Positions 44,716-53,984 of a stretch of 64,000 nucleotides of DNA are shown here, in pieces. Numbering within the stretch: position 1 is the stretch's first letter; every line of letters begins with the position of its first letter. Origin of the DNA: Robiginitomaculum sp. (GTDB lineage Bacteria > Pseudomonadota > Alphaproteobacteria > Caulobacterales > Maricaulaceae). Under the pieces are notes generated by a model, which saw only the letters and a program-made list of their open reading frames with translations, did not search any database and was not told the DNA's origin. Made by a program: the position numbers and the translations under genes. The DNA is taken from NCBI GenBank assembly GCA_016765135.1, contig JAESQN010000031.1:62001-126000 (forward strand). The letters run 5' to 3'.

Positions 44716-46370
44716 CCAAGGTAATTTTGATTTTACATGATTTATCCGTTGGTTCTCGGCGAACCAATCGCGACCATGTCTATAATTTTTCCAAATATCA
44801 AAAGGGGAATTTATATATTTTCCATTGCGCCCGCGCACCTATAACAGACGAATTAAAACAAATAGATTTTGACGGGGTCATTATAAATTATTGTTTTTTG
44901 GGAAATAGGGCTGGTGGCCATTACCACCAGTACAAGAAAGGTTTTGCTTGGATACGAGATTTAAATTGCCCAAAAATAGCTCTGTGTCAGGATGATTATA
45001 CTGACAATGAAATTCTGGATGAGTGGCTCGACTATATGAACATAACCACGATTTACAGCCCTATACAGGAAAATGTAAATATTCTATACCCGATAAATTG
45101 GGGCCGGAAAACATTTAAACTTGGCCTTACCGCATATACCGATAGCGTAGAAATGGATGAGTTACAGCGCTATGCCACCCCGTACAAGAAACGAAAATTT
45201 GATGTCGGAACTCGGGTTCGGTACTTACCGCCTCAATTTGGTCGCTATGGACGCATCAAAGGTGAAACCGCGGAAGACTTTCGTGATGCAGCGGATGTTG
45301 CTGGTTTCTTAACGAATATCTCTACGGATCCACAAGATGTTATTTTTGGAAGCCATTGGTTAAAGTTTGTCGGGAATTGTAGGTTTACCTTAGGATCTAA
45401 AGGTGGCTCCAGCCTATGTGACCCACGTGGGGATATCCGTAAAGACATTTCAGAATATATGGTAAAAAACCCAGATGCGGGATTCACAGAAGTGGAGAAG
45501 ATGTGCTTCCCGGATCTGGATAATCGCTATATTTTTGCTGGTGTAAGCCCACGCCTGTTTGAAGCTGCAGCGTTAAAGACCTGTCAGATATTGATACGGG
45601 ACGAGTATGTTGGTGGTCTTGAGGAATATGTTGATTATATTCCGTTAGATGAAGATTTATCGAACCTTGAAGAAGTGTTTGAACTGATGCGTGATGACGA
45701 TAAATGCATGGCAATGACCGAAAGCTGTTACCAAAAACTCATCGCCAGCAAACAATTTGATTATGGATATTTCGTAGACGATGTTTTATCTCAAATTCCA
45801 GAAAAAAAGAAATCCTTGCCCTTGAAAACCATCAAATTGGTTGAGGCGCATTTCGAACAACTTAAGCCATACAGCCAATTGCGGAAAAAGTGTGGTGGAT
45901 TCACCGAACAATTATGGCGCCGTGTTCTTTATTTTTCAGAGTTCTCCGATGTATTAGATTATGCCGGATCCGTGTCTGAGCTTCCCGATGGCTTGTCCAT
46001 ATGCCCATCAGCAGCCGACCATTTGATGGATTTACCAATGTCCACCCACACCCTTTGTCAAGTTAGTGAAGTGCTGTCCTACGCAAAGTTTTTTGGCGCA
46101 GGTACCTCAGAAATGAAGCATATTCTGAAATTAATTGTTGTAGAGCGACATAATGAAGGACAATGGGCCTTTTGGTGGGATATGTGTGAATATATCTATG
46201 AACCCCTAACCGTATTGGCCAAGCCTGTTGTTAGACAAAAGCCCAGGGTTCAGAAGCGTACCAAGAAATCTGCAATTACAAAACCAGTGATGAATACGAG
46301 GACGAAAAAAAAACGTGCGACCACTAAGGTTTCAGTGAAAACAACAACATCTAAAAGCGTACGCACATGA
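44712..46370 (+). CDS. Glycosyltransferase-like protein, paralogue family member B
   Basis: A 552-residue protein with the same ordered motifs as members A and C: IALCQDDYTD (near residue 90), LGLTAYTDS, HWLKFVGNCRFTLG, GGSSLCDPRGDIRKD, FTEVEKMCFPD, VSPRLFEAAALKTCQIL and YIPLDEDLSNLEEVFE. The C-terminal ~45 residues are a strongly basic Lys/Thr-rich tail, similar to DNA- or polyanion-binding tails, absent from A and C. Both neighbours overlap it by 4 bases. A GT-B-like sugar transferase is the best guess; no activity is known. Confidence 0.65.
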   Translation: MTKVILILHDLSVGSRRTNRDHVYNFSKYQKGNLYIFHCARAPITDELKQIDFDGVIINYCFLGNRAGGHYHQYKKGFAWIRDLNCPKIALCQDDYTDNEILDEWLDYMNITTIYSPIQENVNILYPINWGRKTFKLGLTAYTDSVEMDELQRYATPYKKRKFDVGTRVRYLPPQFGRYGRIKGETAEDFRDAADVAGFLTNISTDPQDVIFGSHWLKFVGNCRFTLGSKGGSSLCDPRGDIRKDISEYMVKNPDAGFTEVEKMCFPDLDNRYIFAGVSPRLFEAAALKTCQILIRDEYVGGLEEYVDYIPLDEDLSNLEEVFELMRDDDKCMAMTESCYQKLIASKQFDYGYFVDDVLSQIPEKKKSLPLKTIKLVEAHFEQLKPYSQLRKKCGGFTEQLWRRVLYFSEFSDVLDYAGSVSELPDGLSICPSAADHLMDLPMSTHTLCQVSEVLSYAKFFGAGTSEMKHILKLIVVERHNEGQWAFWWDMCEYIYEPLTVLAKPVVRQKPRVQKRTKKSAITKPVMNTRTKKKRATTKVSVKTTTSKSVRT

Positions 46371-47038
46371 ACCTGTGTGCAATCCATCAACCCAACTTTT
46401 TTCCGTGGCTCGGATATTTTGATAAAATATCACGTGCCGATATATTTGTATTCATGGATGATGTCGATTACCCCAAAAGTGGTAGCGGCGGCATGGGTTC
46501 ATGGTCAAACCGAGTAAAAATAAATGTACACGGCAATGCCCAATGGCTTGGATGCCCTGTGAACAAAAAAACCGGCAACAACAAAATTAAAGATGTACTC
46601 ATAAGCAATGATCCAAAATGGCGGAAAAAAGCACTAAAAACACTACAGATGAATTATGCAAAGTCCGAAAATTTTCCACAGGCTATGGATATATTAGAAC
46701 CCCTCATCCTGAACCCGACCAGTTCATTATCCGCATATAACACTCATGCGATTATTAAAATTTCCGAAGCGCTTGGTTTGCACACAAAATTTGTTTGGCA
46801 ATCGCGATTGGGCACCTCGCATGCTAGTACGGATGTGTTGATAGAAATTTGTAAAGCGGTAGATGCAAATCAATATTTAGCTGGCAGCGGGGCAGGTGGC
46901 TATCAGGATGACGATAAAATTCGAGCATCAGGAATTGAACTAATCTATCAAAATTTCAAGCCCGAACCATATGGCGAAACCAAATCCTATGTTGCGGGAT
47001 TGTCTGTTATTGACTATCTCATGCACCAAAGATTTTAA
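46367..47038 (+). CDS. WbqC-family protein
   Basis: A 223-residue protein of the WbqC family, found in O-antigen and glycan loci. Hallmarks are the N-terminal CAIHQPNFFPWLGYFDKISR, FVFMDDVDYPKSG and WSNRVKI, and later YLAGSGAGGYQDDDKI. The family has been linked to sugar-modification steps (for example in Vibrio, Pseudomonas and Escherichia O-antigen clusters), but the reaction is not settled. It overlaps member B by 4 bases and precedes the cysteine-cluster glycosyltransferase. Confidence 0.82.
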   Translation: MNLCAIHQPNFFPWLGYFDKISRADIFVFMDDVDYPKSGSGGMGSWSNRVKINVHGNAQWLGCPVNKKTGNNKIKDVLISNDPKWRKKALKTLQMNYAKSENFPQAMDILEPLILNPTSSLSAYNTHAIIKISEALGLHTKFVWQSRLGTSHASTDVLIEICKAVDANQYLAGSGAGGYQDDDKIRASGIELIYQNFKPEPYGETKSYVAGLSVIDYLMHQRF

Positions 47039-47077
47039 TTTTTGTGGTTTGCCGCCATTATTCAAGGAACATCACTC

Positions 47078-48601
47078 ATGGACGAAAAGACAATACCTGA
47101 CTTAAAACCGAGGCATGAAGACATAGACATTATGCGCGGAGGGTTAGAAAAACCATGGTTACTCCCCAACCTTGCCCATAGGTATGCAGAAAAATACTTT
47201 CCTGATATTTCTCTCCCCCCCTATGAACACTTAAACTTACCAATGACCGAAGCTCAACTCAAAAAACGCTGGGCCAGTCTAGTCGCAGAAGACAAAGAAA
47301 AAGCAACGAGACAATTGCAAGGGTCTCGCCTGAATAAAAAACAAAACAGCTCATTTCAATCTCCCTTTGGGAAACCATTGAGCGAGATAATGCGCCCAAA
47401 AAGCAAGGTGCGCGGTTCGGTAGTGTTTATCCACCATTCTTATTATCATTTCTATTATCTCGCCAGCGCACTGCGGGATCGGGGTTGGAATGCATGGTGC
47501 ATTTCCCTTGAGGATCCAGAGGGTGGAAACGCGCCATATTACCATGGAGAAGATTTGAATTTATGGCATGAGGAGTCAGCTACTCGCCATGGACTTCAGC
47601 AAGAATTGTTTGAGGCGGTGTATGAGCATTTTGACATGATCCACTTTCATGGAGATTCAAAATTTTCGATTTTTGATAAAACTCTTTGTTACAACAATGA
47701 AAGGGATGGGATTGGTTGGGATTTTTTGGAATTGAAAGCCCGCGGTGTAAAAATCGGTCATTCCATAAGTGGTTGCCTGACGGGGCAACGGAAAAGCGTA
47801 TTTAACAAAGTTAGTCGTGGGGTTTGTAATAAATGTGTCTGGCAAAACCGACCGGATGTTTGCTCTGAAGCGGCCCAGTACCAGTCGGGAGAACGCATCA
47901 AACTGATCTGTGATCTCAACGCACTGGAAGTAGATTGGCCCGGCGATGTATCCCGGCGCACAAAAAACTGTTTCTACGACCCTCTGACCTATTGTTTCAA
48001 TGAGCAGCTTTGGAACCCTGACATTGAAATTCCCAAGCATATCGAGCGTTTTAAACGAAAGCCTGGCGAACTTTTGGTTTTCCATGCAGTTGGCAATTTA
48101 AAAGACCGACAATCCCAAACTAAAAACATTAAAGGTACACCTGCCGTTTTGGCCGCTATGAAGCGTTTGAAAAAGGAAGGGCATAAAGTCAAGCTGATCT
48201 TTAAAACCGGGGTACTTTCTAAAGATATGCGGTTTTATCAGATACAAGCAGATATTATTGTCGATCAGATCAATTATGGTCGTTACGGGGCGACCGCGCG
48301 GGAAACTATGGCACTTGGCGTGCCAACAATTTGCCATATAAACCCTGAACAGCCTGACGGTATCAAACCTTCATTGGCATTAAATGAGTGCCCGTTGGTC
48401 GATGCCACTGAAGAGACGATATATGACGTGTTAAAAGATTTGGTGGCTAACCCTGAAAAACGCAAAAAAGCGGGAGAAGCCGGGCGTGCTTATGCCATGA
48501 AATGGCATTCGTCAGCTGCCTGCGCCGAGCGCTTCGAACGCGTGTATGACAGAATGATGGCAAGTAAATACCCGTTGGATGTTGATGAAGTTTATGAATA
48601 G
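47078..48601 (+). CDS. Glycosyltransferase with a four-cysteine insert
   Basis: A 507-residue protein with a GT-B-like second half: FHAVGNLKDRQSQTKNIKGT, VKLIFKTGVL and a donor-site loop YGATARETMALGVPTICH. Near residues 240-270 it has a cluster of four cysteines spaced C-x16-C-x2-C-x8-C (SGC, GVC, NKC, DVC), which looks like a metal-binding or disulphide site and is not standard for GT4. The ATG at 47078 is preferred because an AAGGAAC site precedes it. It ends one base before the next gene starts. Confidence 0.72.
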   Translation: MDEKTIPDLKPRHEDIDIMRGGLEKPWLLPNLAHRYAEKYFPDISLPPYEHLNLPMTEAQLKKRWASLVAEDKEKATRQLQGSRLNKKQNSSFQSPFGKPLSEIMRPKSKVRGSVVFIHHSYYHFYYLASALRDRGWNAWCISLEDPEGGNAPYYHGEDLNLWHEESATRHGLQQELFEAVYEHFDMIHFHGDSKFSIFDKTLCYNNERDGIGWDFLELKARGVKIGHSISGCLTGQRKSVFNKVSRGVCNKCVWQNRPDVCSEAAQYQSGERIKLICDLNALEVDWPGDVSRRTKNCFYDPLTYCFNEQLWNPDIEIPKHIERFKRKPGELLVFHAVGNLKDRQSQTKNIKGTPAVLAAMKRLKKEGHKVKLIFKTGVLSKDMRFYQIQADIIVDQINYGRYGATARETMALGVPTICHINPEQPDGIKPSLALNECPLVDATEETIYDVLKDLVANPEKRKKAGEAGRAYAMKWHSSAACAERFERVYDRMMASKYPLDVDEVYE

Positions 48602-49714
48602 ATGAGCCTTGATGTTGACTGCATTGTAATCGGGGCCGGGGTAATTGGTCTGGCTATTGCAAGACGCATGGCGATATCTGGTTTATCGGTCTATGTGCTG
48701 GAAAAGGAAACACAGTTTGGCACCCAGATCAGTTCTCGAAATTCAGAGGTCATTCATGCCGGAATCTATTACCCAAAAAATTCCCTAAAAGCAGATCTGT
48801 GCGTAAAGGGCCGCAATCAGATCTATGCTTATTGTCAGGATCGCGACATTGCGCATCTTAAATGCGGCAAGCTGATTGTTGCAACGGATGAAGTAGAGGC
48901 CGGAAAATTACACACCATTAAAGAGGCCGCACTTGCCAATGGTGTTGATGACATAATTGAAATATCCGCAGCTAAAATCAAAGAGCTAGAACCACAAGTC
49001 AACGCTTGCGCCGCCCTGCTTTCCCCCTCGACCGGAATACTTGATTCCCATGCTTTTATGCTTTCCCTGCAGGGGGATATAGAAAATGCTGGTGGGCAAG
49101 TTGTGTTTCAATGTCCAGTTCAGGCGATTATTGTCAAACCCAATCATCTGCAAGCGCAAATCGACGATAGTGAGCAAACCAAAATATCTGCTAAATATGT
49201 TTTCAATTGCACGGGTTTGGCCGCGCAAAAATTGGCACAAAACACCAAAGGATATGATCCATCACTTATCCCGCCGCTTTATTATGTACCAGGTCGGTAT
49301 TATATTTTATCTGGGCGCCCGGTATTTAACCGGTTGATATACCCGGTTCCAACTGATGGCGGTCTTGGCGTTCATGCTACCTTGGATATGCAAGGGCAAA
49401 TCAAATTTGGCCCCGACGCCAGATGGACAGACCGGATCGACTATTCTGTGCCTGAACGCTGTCCGAAAAACTATATTGCGGCTATTAGAAAATATTACCC
49501 CAACATTGATCCATCGCGCCTGCACGCCGGATATGTTGGTGTGCGGCCCAAGCTTGCGGCGCAAGGTGAAGGGTTTAAAGACTTTATCATTCAAACTGAA
49601 CAAACGCACAATTGTGCGGGGCTGGTACATTTGTTCGGGATCGAATCCCCTGGACTAACCGCTTCATTGGCGATTGCAAAGCATGTCGATGATTATATTG
49701 CCGGTCAAGACTGA
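48602..49714 (+). CDS. LhgO-like FAD-dependent oxidoreductase
   Basis: A 370-residue flavoprotein of the DAO superfamily. The N-terminal dinucleotide motif is CIVIGAGVIGLAIARRMA, followed by the FAD motif QISSRNSEVIHAGIYYPKNS. This RNS-VIHAGIYY pattern is typical of L-2-hydroxyglutarate oxidase-like proteins. The ending GLVHLFGIESPGLTASLAIA also fits. The native substrate in a glycan locus is unknown; a 2-hydroxy acid or an amino-sugar side chain is possible. It starts directly after the previous stop. Confidence 0.78.
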   Translation: MSLDVDCIVIGAGVIGLAIARRMAISGLSVYVLEKETQFGTQISSRNSEVIHAGIYYPKNSLKADLCVKGRNQIYAYCQDRDIAHLKCGKLIVATDEVEAGKLHTIKEAALANGVDDIIEISAAKIKELEPQVNACAALLSPSTGILDSHAFMLSLQGDIENAGGQVVFQCPVQAIIVKPNHLQAQIDDSEQTKISAKYVFNCTGLAAQKLAQNTKGYDPSLIPPLYYVPGRYYILSGRPVFNRLIYPVPTDGGLGVHATLDMQGQIKFGPDARWTDRIDYSVPERCPKNYIAAIRKYYPNIDPSRLHAGYVGVRPKLAAQGEGFKDFIIQTEQTHNCAGLVHLFGIESPGLTASLAIAKHVDDYIAGQD

Positions 49715-49732
49715 GCTTGAAACAAGAGCCAG

Positions 49733-51154
49733 TTAACGGATATTATCCCTGCCAGAACGCGCTAAATGATCATCATAAGTCTTCATGATATTTTGCGCCT
49801 CCAACAGTACCGCACGTTCAATTCGCTGACGCGGCGGCATAGCGGTGGGTGTCCACCATTCAGGGTGAACAAGTACATGTAATTGCTCATGCTCTACGCT
49901 GGCAATGACTTCGGGAATTGGCTTATGACGCCAATAACCGTTGGAATCTGAACAATACCCATACTCGTCCCGGAGTGTCTTGCCGTAGCAATTGACCATG
50001 CCCGCCATTATGTCTTTATCAAAGGCAATGAAATTACCACAAGTCGGGTCATGATAACTTACGGCCTCAATTGGTGCGTCAAGGCTTTGGGACAACAAAT
50101 CCCGCTCTTTGGCCATGGTGTCTTCAAGTTCAGCTTCACTCCACTGGTCTTTCTCATAAGCGGCGGCATCAAAGTGCAACCCGGCACTATGGCCCATTTT
50201 TAAAATTTCGCGGGCGATTTTTTGGGTGTCATGCTCCAAAATATTGTAATAAGGGAGGCGGAGCGTAAACATATAGCTCGCCTTGATCCCCAAATTATGC
50301 TCGATTTCAGCAATGCGGTAAGCTTGATGGATTGAATGGTCAAGATCATGCCGCAAAATCAGATGCCGCCCAGTACGACCTTCAAGATAGCTGGCAAATT
50401 TATAATCTTTTTTTGCCTGGAACAGCATATGGCGATATTTGTTTTCGGTAAAGTCTGCCCAACGTTTTTGATCTCTGCTGTGCACATCCGTCACAGGCGT
50501 AGGCCCTTCATATCCAAACCGGTGTCCGCTCAGGTCCAGATAGGCGTTATTATGGCCGGGAGCTGCCACAGAAGCTAGTCGCGAACCGATTGCAGATGAA
50601 CCGTCCAACGGCGAAATGCGACAAAAACTCTTGAAATCCAACCGGGTCGTTTTTCGTGTTCCCCATTGTTGACCAGTGGGTAAAACAGGTTCGCCGGATG
50701 CCAATTTTCCAACCAGACTTCCAAACAGAACCACCCCGGACTTTTCGGCCATGTTTATATAGTCCTGCGGTGTCGATCCGGCTGGAACTTTATATGTTTC
50801 TACATCAACAATTTGGCCAGCATCTACTTTACTCGTCATGATATGGGCAGTTGCGCCATAGGTCTTTATTTGATCAAAATGGGCAAAATGATGCGGGTCT
50901 CTACCAGGGTATTCGGGCGTTGCCGGATGAATATTATAGGCATTTCCAGCGAGTGAGTTTATGATTTTTTCTGGAACTATTACACCAGTGGCAAAACTAA
51001 CCAGTGTAAACGCGGCATCCTGTTGATCAATTGTTTTGAAAAATTGTATAAGGTCATTTTTCGTAAAAATAGCCGTTGAATCAATATTTGATGCTGCAGT
51101 TATTTTGCAAAGCTGATCTGCCCAGCCAAGGTTGGTCAACAAAATAATCTTCAT
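49733..51154 (-). CDS. Formyltransferase / polysaccharide-deacetylase-like fusion
   Basis: A 473-residue two-domain protein. The N-terminal part (about 1-170) resembles formyltransferases that use 10-formyl-tetrahydrofolate: the N-x-H motif in YNIHPATPEYPGRDP (Asn74, His76) and the Asp in SKVDAGQIVD (Asp111). The C-terminal part (about 265-460) resembles NodB-type deacetylases, with HLILRHDLDHS, a GLHFDAAAY motif and VSYHDPTCGNF. The joined architecture suggests a bifunctional sugar-N-modifying enzyme, for example deacetylating then formylating an amino sugar. It converges on the LhgO-like gene with 18 bases between. Confidence 0.72.
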   Translation of the reverse strand: MKIILLTNLGWADQLCKITAASNIDSTAIFTKNDLIQFFKTIDQQDAAFTLVSFATGVIVPEKIINSLAGNAYNIHPATPEYPGRDPHHFAHFDQIKTYGATAHIMTSKVDAGQIVDVETYKVPAGSTPQDYINMAEKSGVVLFGSLVGKLASGEPVLPTGQQWGTRKTTRLDFKSFCRISPLDGSSAIGSRLASVAAPGHNNAYLDLSGHRFGYEGPTPVTDVHSRDQKRWADFTENKYRHMLFQAKKDYKFASYLEGRTGRHLILRHDLDHSIHQAYRIAEIEHNLGIKASYMFTLRLPYYNILEHDTQKIAREILKMGHSAGLHFDAAAYEKDQWSEAELEDTMAKERDLLSQSLDAPIEAVSYHDPTCGNFIAFDKDIMAGMVNCYGKTLRDEYGYCSDSNGYWRHKPIPEVIASVEHEQLHVLVHPEWWTPTAMPPRQRIERAVLLEAQNIMKTYDDHLARSGRDNIR

Positions 51155-51425
51155 AATTGGCGTGTCCTCGTTTTCCGAGAGATATATACAAAAAAAAATT
51201 AAATGATAGGATAATTAGTCTTAGCTACAGTGAATGGTTTTGACATATCAACATTGTCGCCCTCGTGCCAAACCCGTTCTGAATTCCTCTGCTGCTGGCG
51301 TGGTTTTCCAGTTTGAGGATGCTGCATTGCGGGCATAGGTGCTCATCGACAGCAACCAGTATAACAAATCTTTAGGAGGGGTTTCCCATTTAGCAGGGCA
51401 GGTTGTACTCAGTCATGGTATGTTC
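51155..51425. other. Intergenic stretch, no gene recognised
   Basis: About 270 bases between the fusion gene and the methyltransferase gene, both on the minus strand. The minus strand can encode a 43-residue peptide starting at about 51331 and ending NYPII, but it resembles no family and has no supported start. No hairpin or repeat stands out. Confidence 0.4.
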
Positions 51426-52520
51426 CTAAATTTTAGGGATCAAACACGCAAATACATTATCAGTTGTATCCGTGGCGGCAAACACCTTGCGGTCCTTGGT
51501 ATGGAAATAGCGGTCCAGCAAGGGTAGAAACCATTCATCATTTGTGTGGAACAGATGATGGTCATCAAGCGGACCGTCATAATCCGTTATCGGGTTGGGT
51601 GCGGTTTGTACATTGGCATACCAGATAATGAAATGCCCGTTTTTGGTAAGCACTCTCGCCGTCTCCTCCAATGCCCGTTCCACATCAATGACATGGTCCA
51701 ATGAGGTAGCATTGATAATGGTGTCAAAGCTTTTGTTTTTAAAAGGGATAAATTCGTTTAATCCTTTAAAGACAGGAAAGTTGGGTTCTGCGACCAAATC
51801 CAATGGCTCTATGGCCGTTAGCTGATCGACTGGCAGTCCTTGCAAATATATAGGATTGGCATAGGGACCACAGCCAATATCAAGAACCTGGCCTTTGTAA
51901 AACAATTTAACATAAGCGCGAAACGCCCGCGCTTCTCGTGAAGTCCATGTACTACAATTAAAATTAGGAGCTTCAATATACGATTTCTTCGCCGCGGCGA
52001 ACAGTTTTTTCCAAACTGGGTACAGCTTTGGCCTATATTTTTTTAATTGTTCAAATGCGTTTTCAGGATCATAATTTTCAGATACATCAGGACGATTGCC
52101 CTTACTGCTTCGGCTTGTCTTGGTAAGTGCCGCCGTTTCAAGTATGCAATATGCACCCTCATGATTAAAATCTCTCTGCTTAACCTGACCCGCAAAAGCA
52201 TCCAACCGCGCATTTAAAGCTTGTAAATGCGGTATCACTTCAATTTGTATAGTGCTCATTACCTCGCCTTTTACCATAGTGGGCAGATCGTCAATCAAAC
52301 CTTGCAAGCTGACCGTCAATGCAGACGCTTCTATTTTGGTATGTGTAGCCGCCGTGCCAATTGGTTCAAGATTGCGGTAAACTTCTTCAAGCGTCGGGCC
52401 AACAATTTGATTAGGAAGTTTGTTAATAGCCGTGAAAACCAGCTGTATCTCTGCCAGCAATTCACTTCGAAGAGCGGTAATTTCTTCCTGCGACATTACT
52501 GTAATTTCTACATTTGACAT
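51426..52520 (-). CDS. SAM-dependent methyltransferase with coiled N-terminus
   Basis: A 364-residue protein. Its C-terminal half has a class I methyltransferase fold: the SAM-binding motif GQVLDIGCGPYANPIYL (about residue 210), an acidic LTAIEPLDL loop, FDTIINATSLDHVIDVERAL and a later ARVLTKNGHFII strand. The N-terminal ~130 residues are helical, with long hydrophobic/polar stretches resembling a coiled coil. ATG at 52520 is chosen because a GGATG-type site precedes it; an upstream TTG would add nine residues. Its place suggests methylation of a sugar in the glycan, but the acceptor is unknown. Confidence 0.75.
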   Translation of the reverse strand: MSNVEITVMSQEEITALRSELLAEIQLVFTAINKLPNQIVGPTLEEVYRNLEPIGTAATHTKIEASALTVSLQGLIDDLPTMVKGEVMSTIQIEVIPHLQALNARLDAFAGQVKQRDFNHEGAYCILETAALTKTSRSSKGNRPDVSENYDPENAFEQLKKYRPKLYPVWKKLFAAAKKSYIEAPNFNCSTWTSREARAFRAYVKLFYKGQVLDIGCGPYANPIYLQGLPVDQLTAIEPLDLVAEPNFPVFKGLNEFIPFKNKSFDTIINATSLDHVIDVERALEETARVLTKNGHFIIWYANVQTAPNPITDYDGPLDDHHLFHTNDEWFLPLLDRYFHTKDRKVFAATDTTDNVFACLIPKI

Positions 52521-52696
52521 AAAGCATCCAATTCGTTGCACCAACAATTTATACCTAGTTCTAGGAACTTAAATATACACATCAATAAATACGGACTACT
52601 ATGCTGCTAATTTCACACACTAACCATACTAAAAAACATCTTAAGTATACATACCTCACACAAAGTAGCCAACAATAAAGTAGGTGTTGCTTAATT

Positions 52697-53853
52697 TGTA
52701 TAAGCTCAGATAGATGTGAGATTTTTATGGTTTGCTTTATTTAAGCTGCTTCCGCCATAATGGGTTTGTAACAACAACCAAATTGGAGGAAGCAGCTATG
52801 CAGATCAAATATCTACACCCTAATATCTATAAACTATACGCCTGGGCGCGTACACAAGAATGTTTGGACGCCTATAGGCGCAAATATGAGGACGTTGTAC
52901 GCCAGTGGCGATCCTTGAAAGCCGAGGGAGTTAGTGACCAAAAATGTGCGCAGTTCGTCGGTATATCCCGTGCCACATACTATCGGTACAAGAAAGTATT
53001 GGACAAGCTTGCGCGCGGGATTACACCGCCGTCAAAGCGCCCTCGCAGGCTCAATAAACCCCTGTGGGGCGAAACCGAAAAGCAACTTGTACAAGAGGCA
53101 GGCTACGCACTCTTGCGTATTCGCAGAGCAAACCAAACATGGGGTAAGAGCAAAATCGCTGTCGTTCTGCGCCGTGACCACGGCCAGACTATGAGCGAGA
53201 GCACCGTTGGGCGGATACTCAGGGTTCTGCTTGCTAAAGGTATAATCACCAAGTCACGCTCAGCCCCAAGGGCGAAGAGGAAGATAAACTTTAGGAAATC
53301 CCACGCAAAACGCTGGGTTTATAAGGCCTATAAGAACATGAAAATGGGCGAACGGGTGCAGATCGACCACGTGACAGTGACCAAGAACGGCATCACCGTA
53401 AAGCACTTCCAGGCATGGGAGCGAAAATCCAAATTCATTCACGCTCAAGTCTACTCTCACGCCAAAGCATCTTCCGCCAAGCGGCTCCTTGTTGAGTTAC
53501 TCACCACTGCACCGTTCAAAATCAAATCCATACAGGTGGACGGCGGTTCGGAATTCATGGCCGAATTCGAGCAGGTATGCGAAGATTTGAACATACCGCT
53601 CATAGTTCTGCCACCGAGCAGGCCAACGTATAACGGCGGGGTCGAGCGCGGAAACAGAACCTTCAAGGAAGAGCTTTATTACCGCCGAGACCTCTTGGCA
53701 GACAGCACCGGAGCTATGCGCTTCGAGCTGAGAAAAGCGGTGCACAAGTACAACACATACCGCCCACATTACGCTCTTGCCGGATTAACACCAATGGCAT
53801 ATATCAAAAATACCCAAAAGGCGGATGAGTCTCAAAATACCTGAACCTATACA
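52697..53853 (+). mobile_element. IS481-like insertion sequence, apparently intact
   Basis: A 1157-base element with imperfect terminal inverted repeats: left TGTATAAGCTCAGATA and right, inverted, TGTATAGGTTCAGGTA (3 differences in 16). It is flanked by AATT on both sides (52693-52696 and 53854-53857), a probable target duplication, though AATT is palindromic. It encodes one full transposase. It sits between the methyltransferase gene and an IS1595-type relic. Confidence 0.85.
52798..53844 (+). CDS. IS481-like transposase
   Basis: A 348-residue transposase with a retroviral-integrase-like core. The N-terminal helix-turn-helix includes KCAQFVGISRATYYRYKK. The DDE triad can be read: Asp in GERVQIDHVTVT, Asp in IQVDGGSEFMAEF, and, 35 residues later, Glu in NGGVERGNRTFKEEL. 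The start at 52798 follows a TTGGAGGAAG site; the frame is open for 22 codons upstream, into the element's left end. The stop falls inside the right inverted repeat, as is common in compact ISs. It appears intact. Confidence 0.88.
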   Translation: MQIKYLHPNIYKLYAWARTQECLDAYRRKYEDVVRQWRSLKAEGVSDQKCAQFVGISRATYYRYKKVLDKLARGITPPSKRPRRLNKPLWGETEKQLVQEAGYALLRIRRANQTWGKSKIAVVLRRDHGQTMSESTVGRILRVLLAKGIITKSRSAPRAKRKINFRKSHAKRWVYKAYKNMKMGERVQIDHVTVTKNGITVKHFQAWERKSKFIHAQVYSHAKASSAKRLLVELLTTAPFKIKSIQVDGGSEFMAEFEQVCEDLNIPLIVLPPSRPTYNGGVERGNRTFKEELYYRRDLLADSTGAMRFELRKAVHKYNTYRPHYALAGLTPMAYIKNTQKADESQNT

Positions 53854-53984
53854 AATTTAACATTCGGGGTTGCGCTAGAAAGCTAGGTCAAATACCCTTA
53901 CGCAGTGTCGTTGGGTAAAAACGACCCAAAATGGGCTTTGGTACACCATTAGATTTGCAGTCCAAAACCACTTCCTCGCTTCGC

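Noticed and set aside
51203-51331. A 43-residue minus-strand peptide frame between the fusion gene and the methyltransferase gene
   Set aside because: No ribosome-binding site and no family resemblance; it could equally be decayed sequence.
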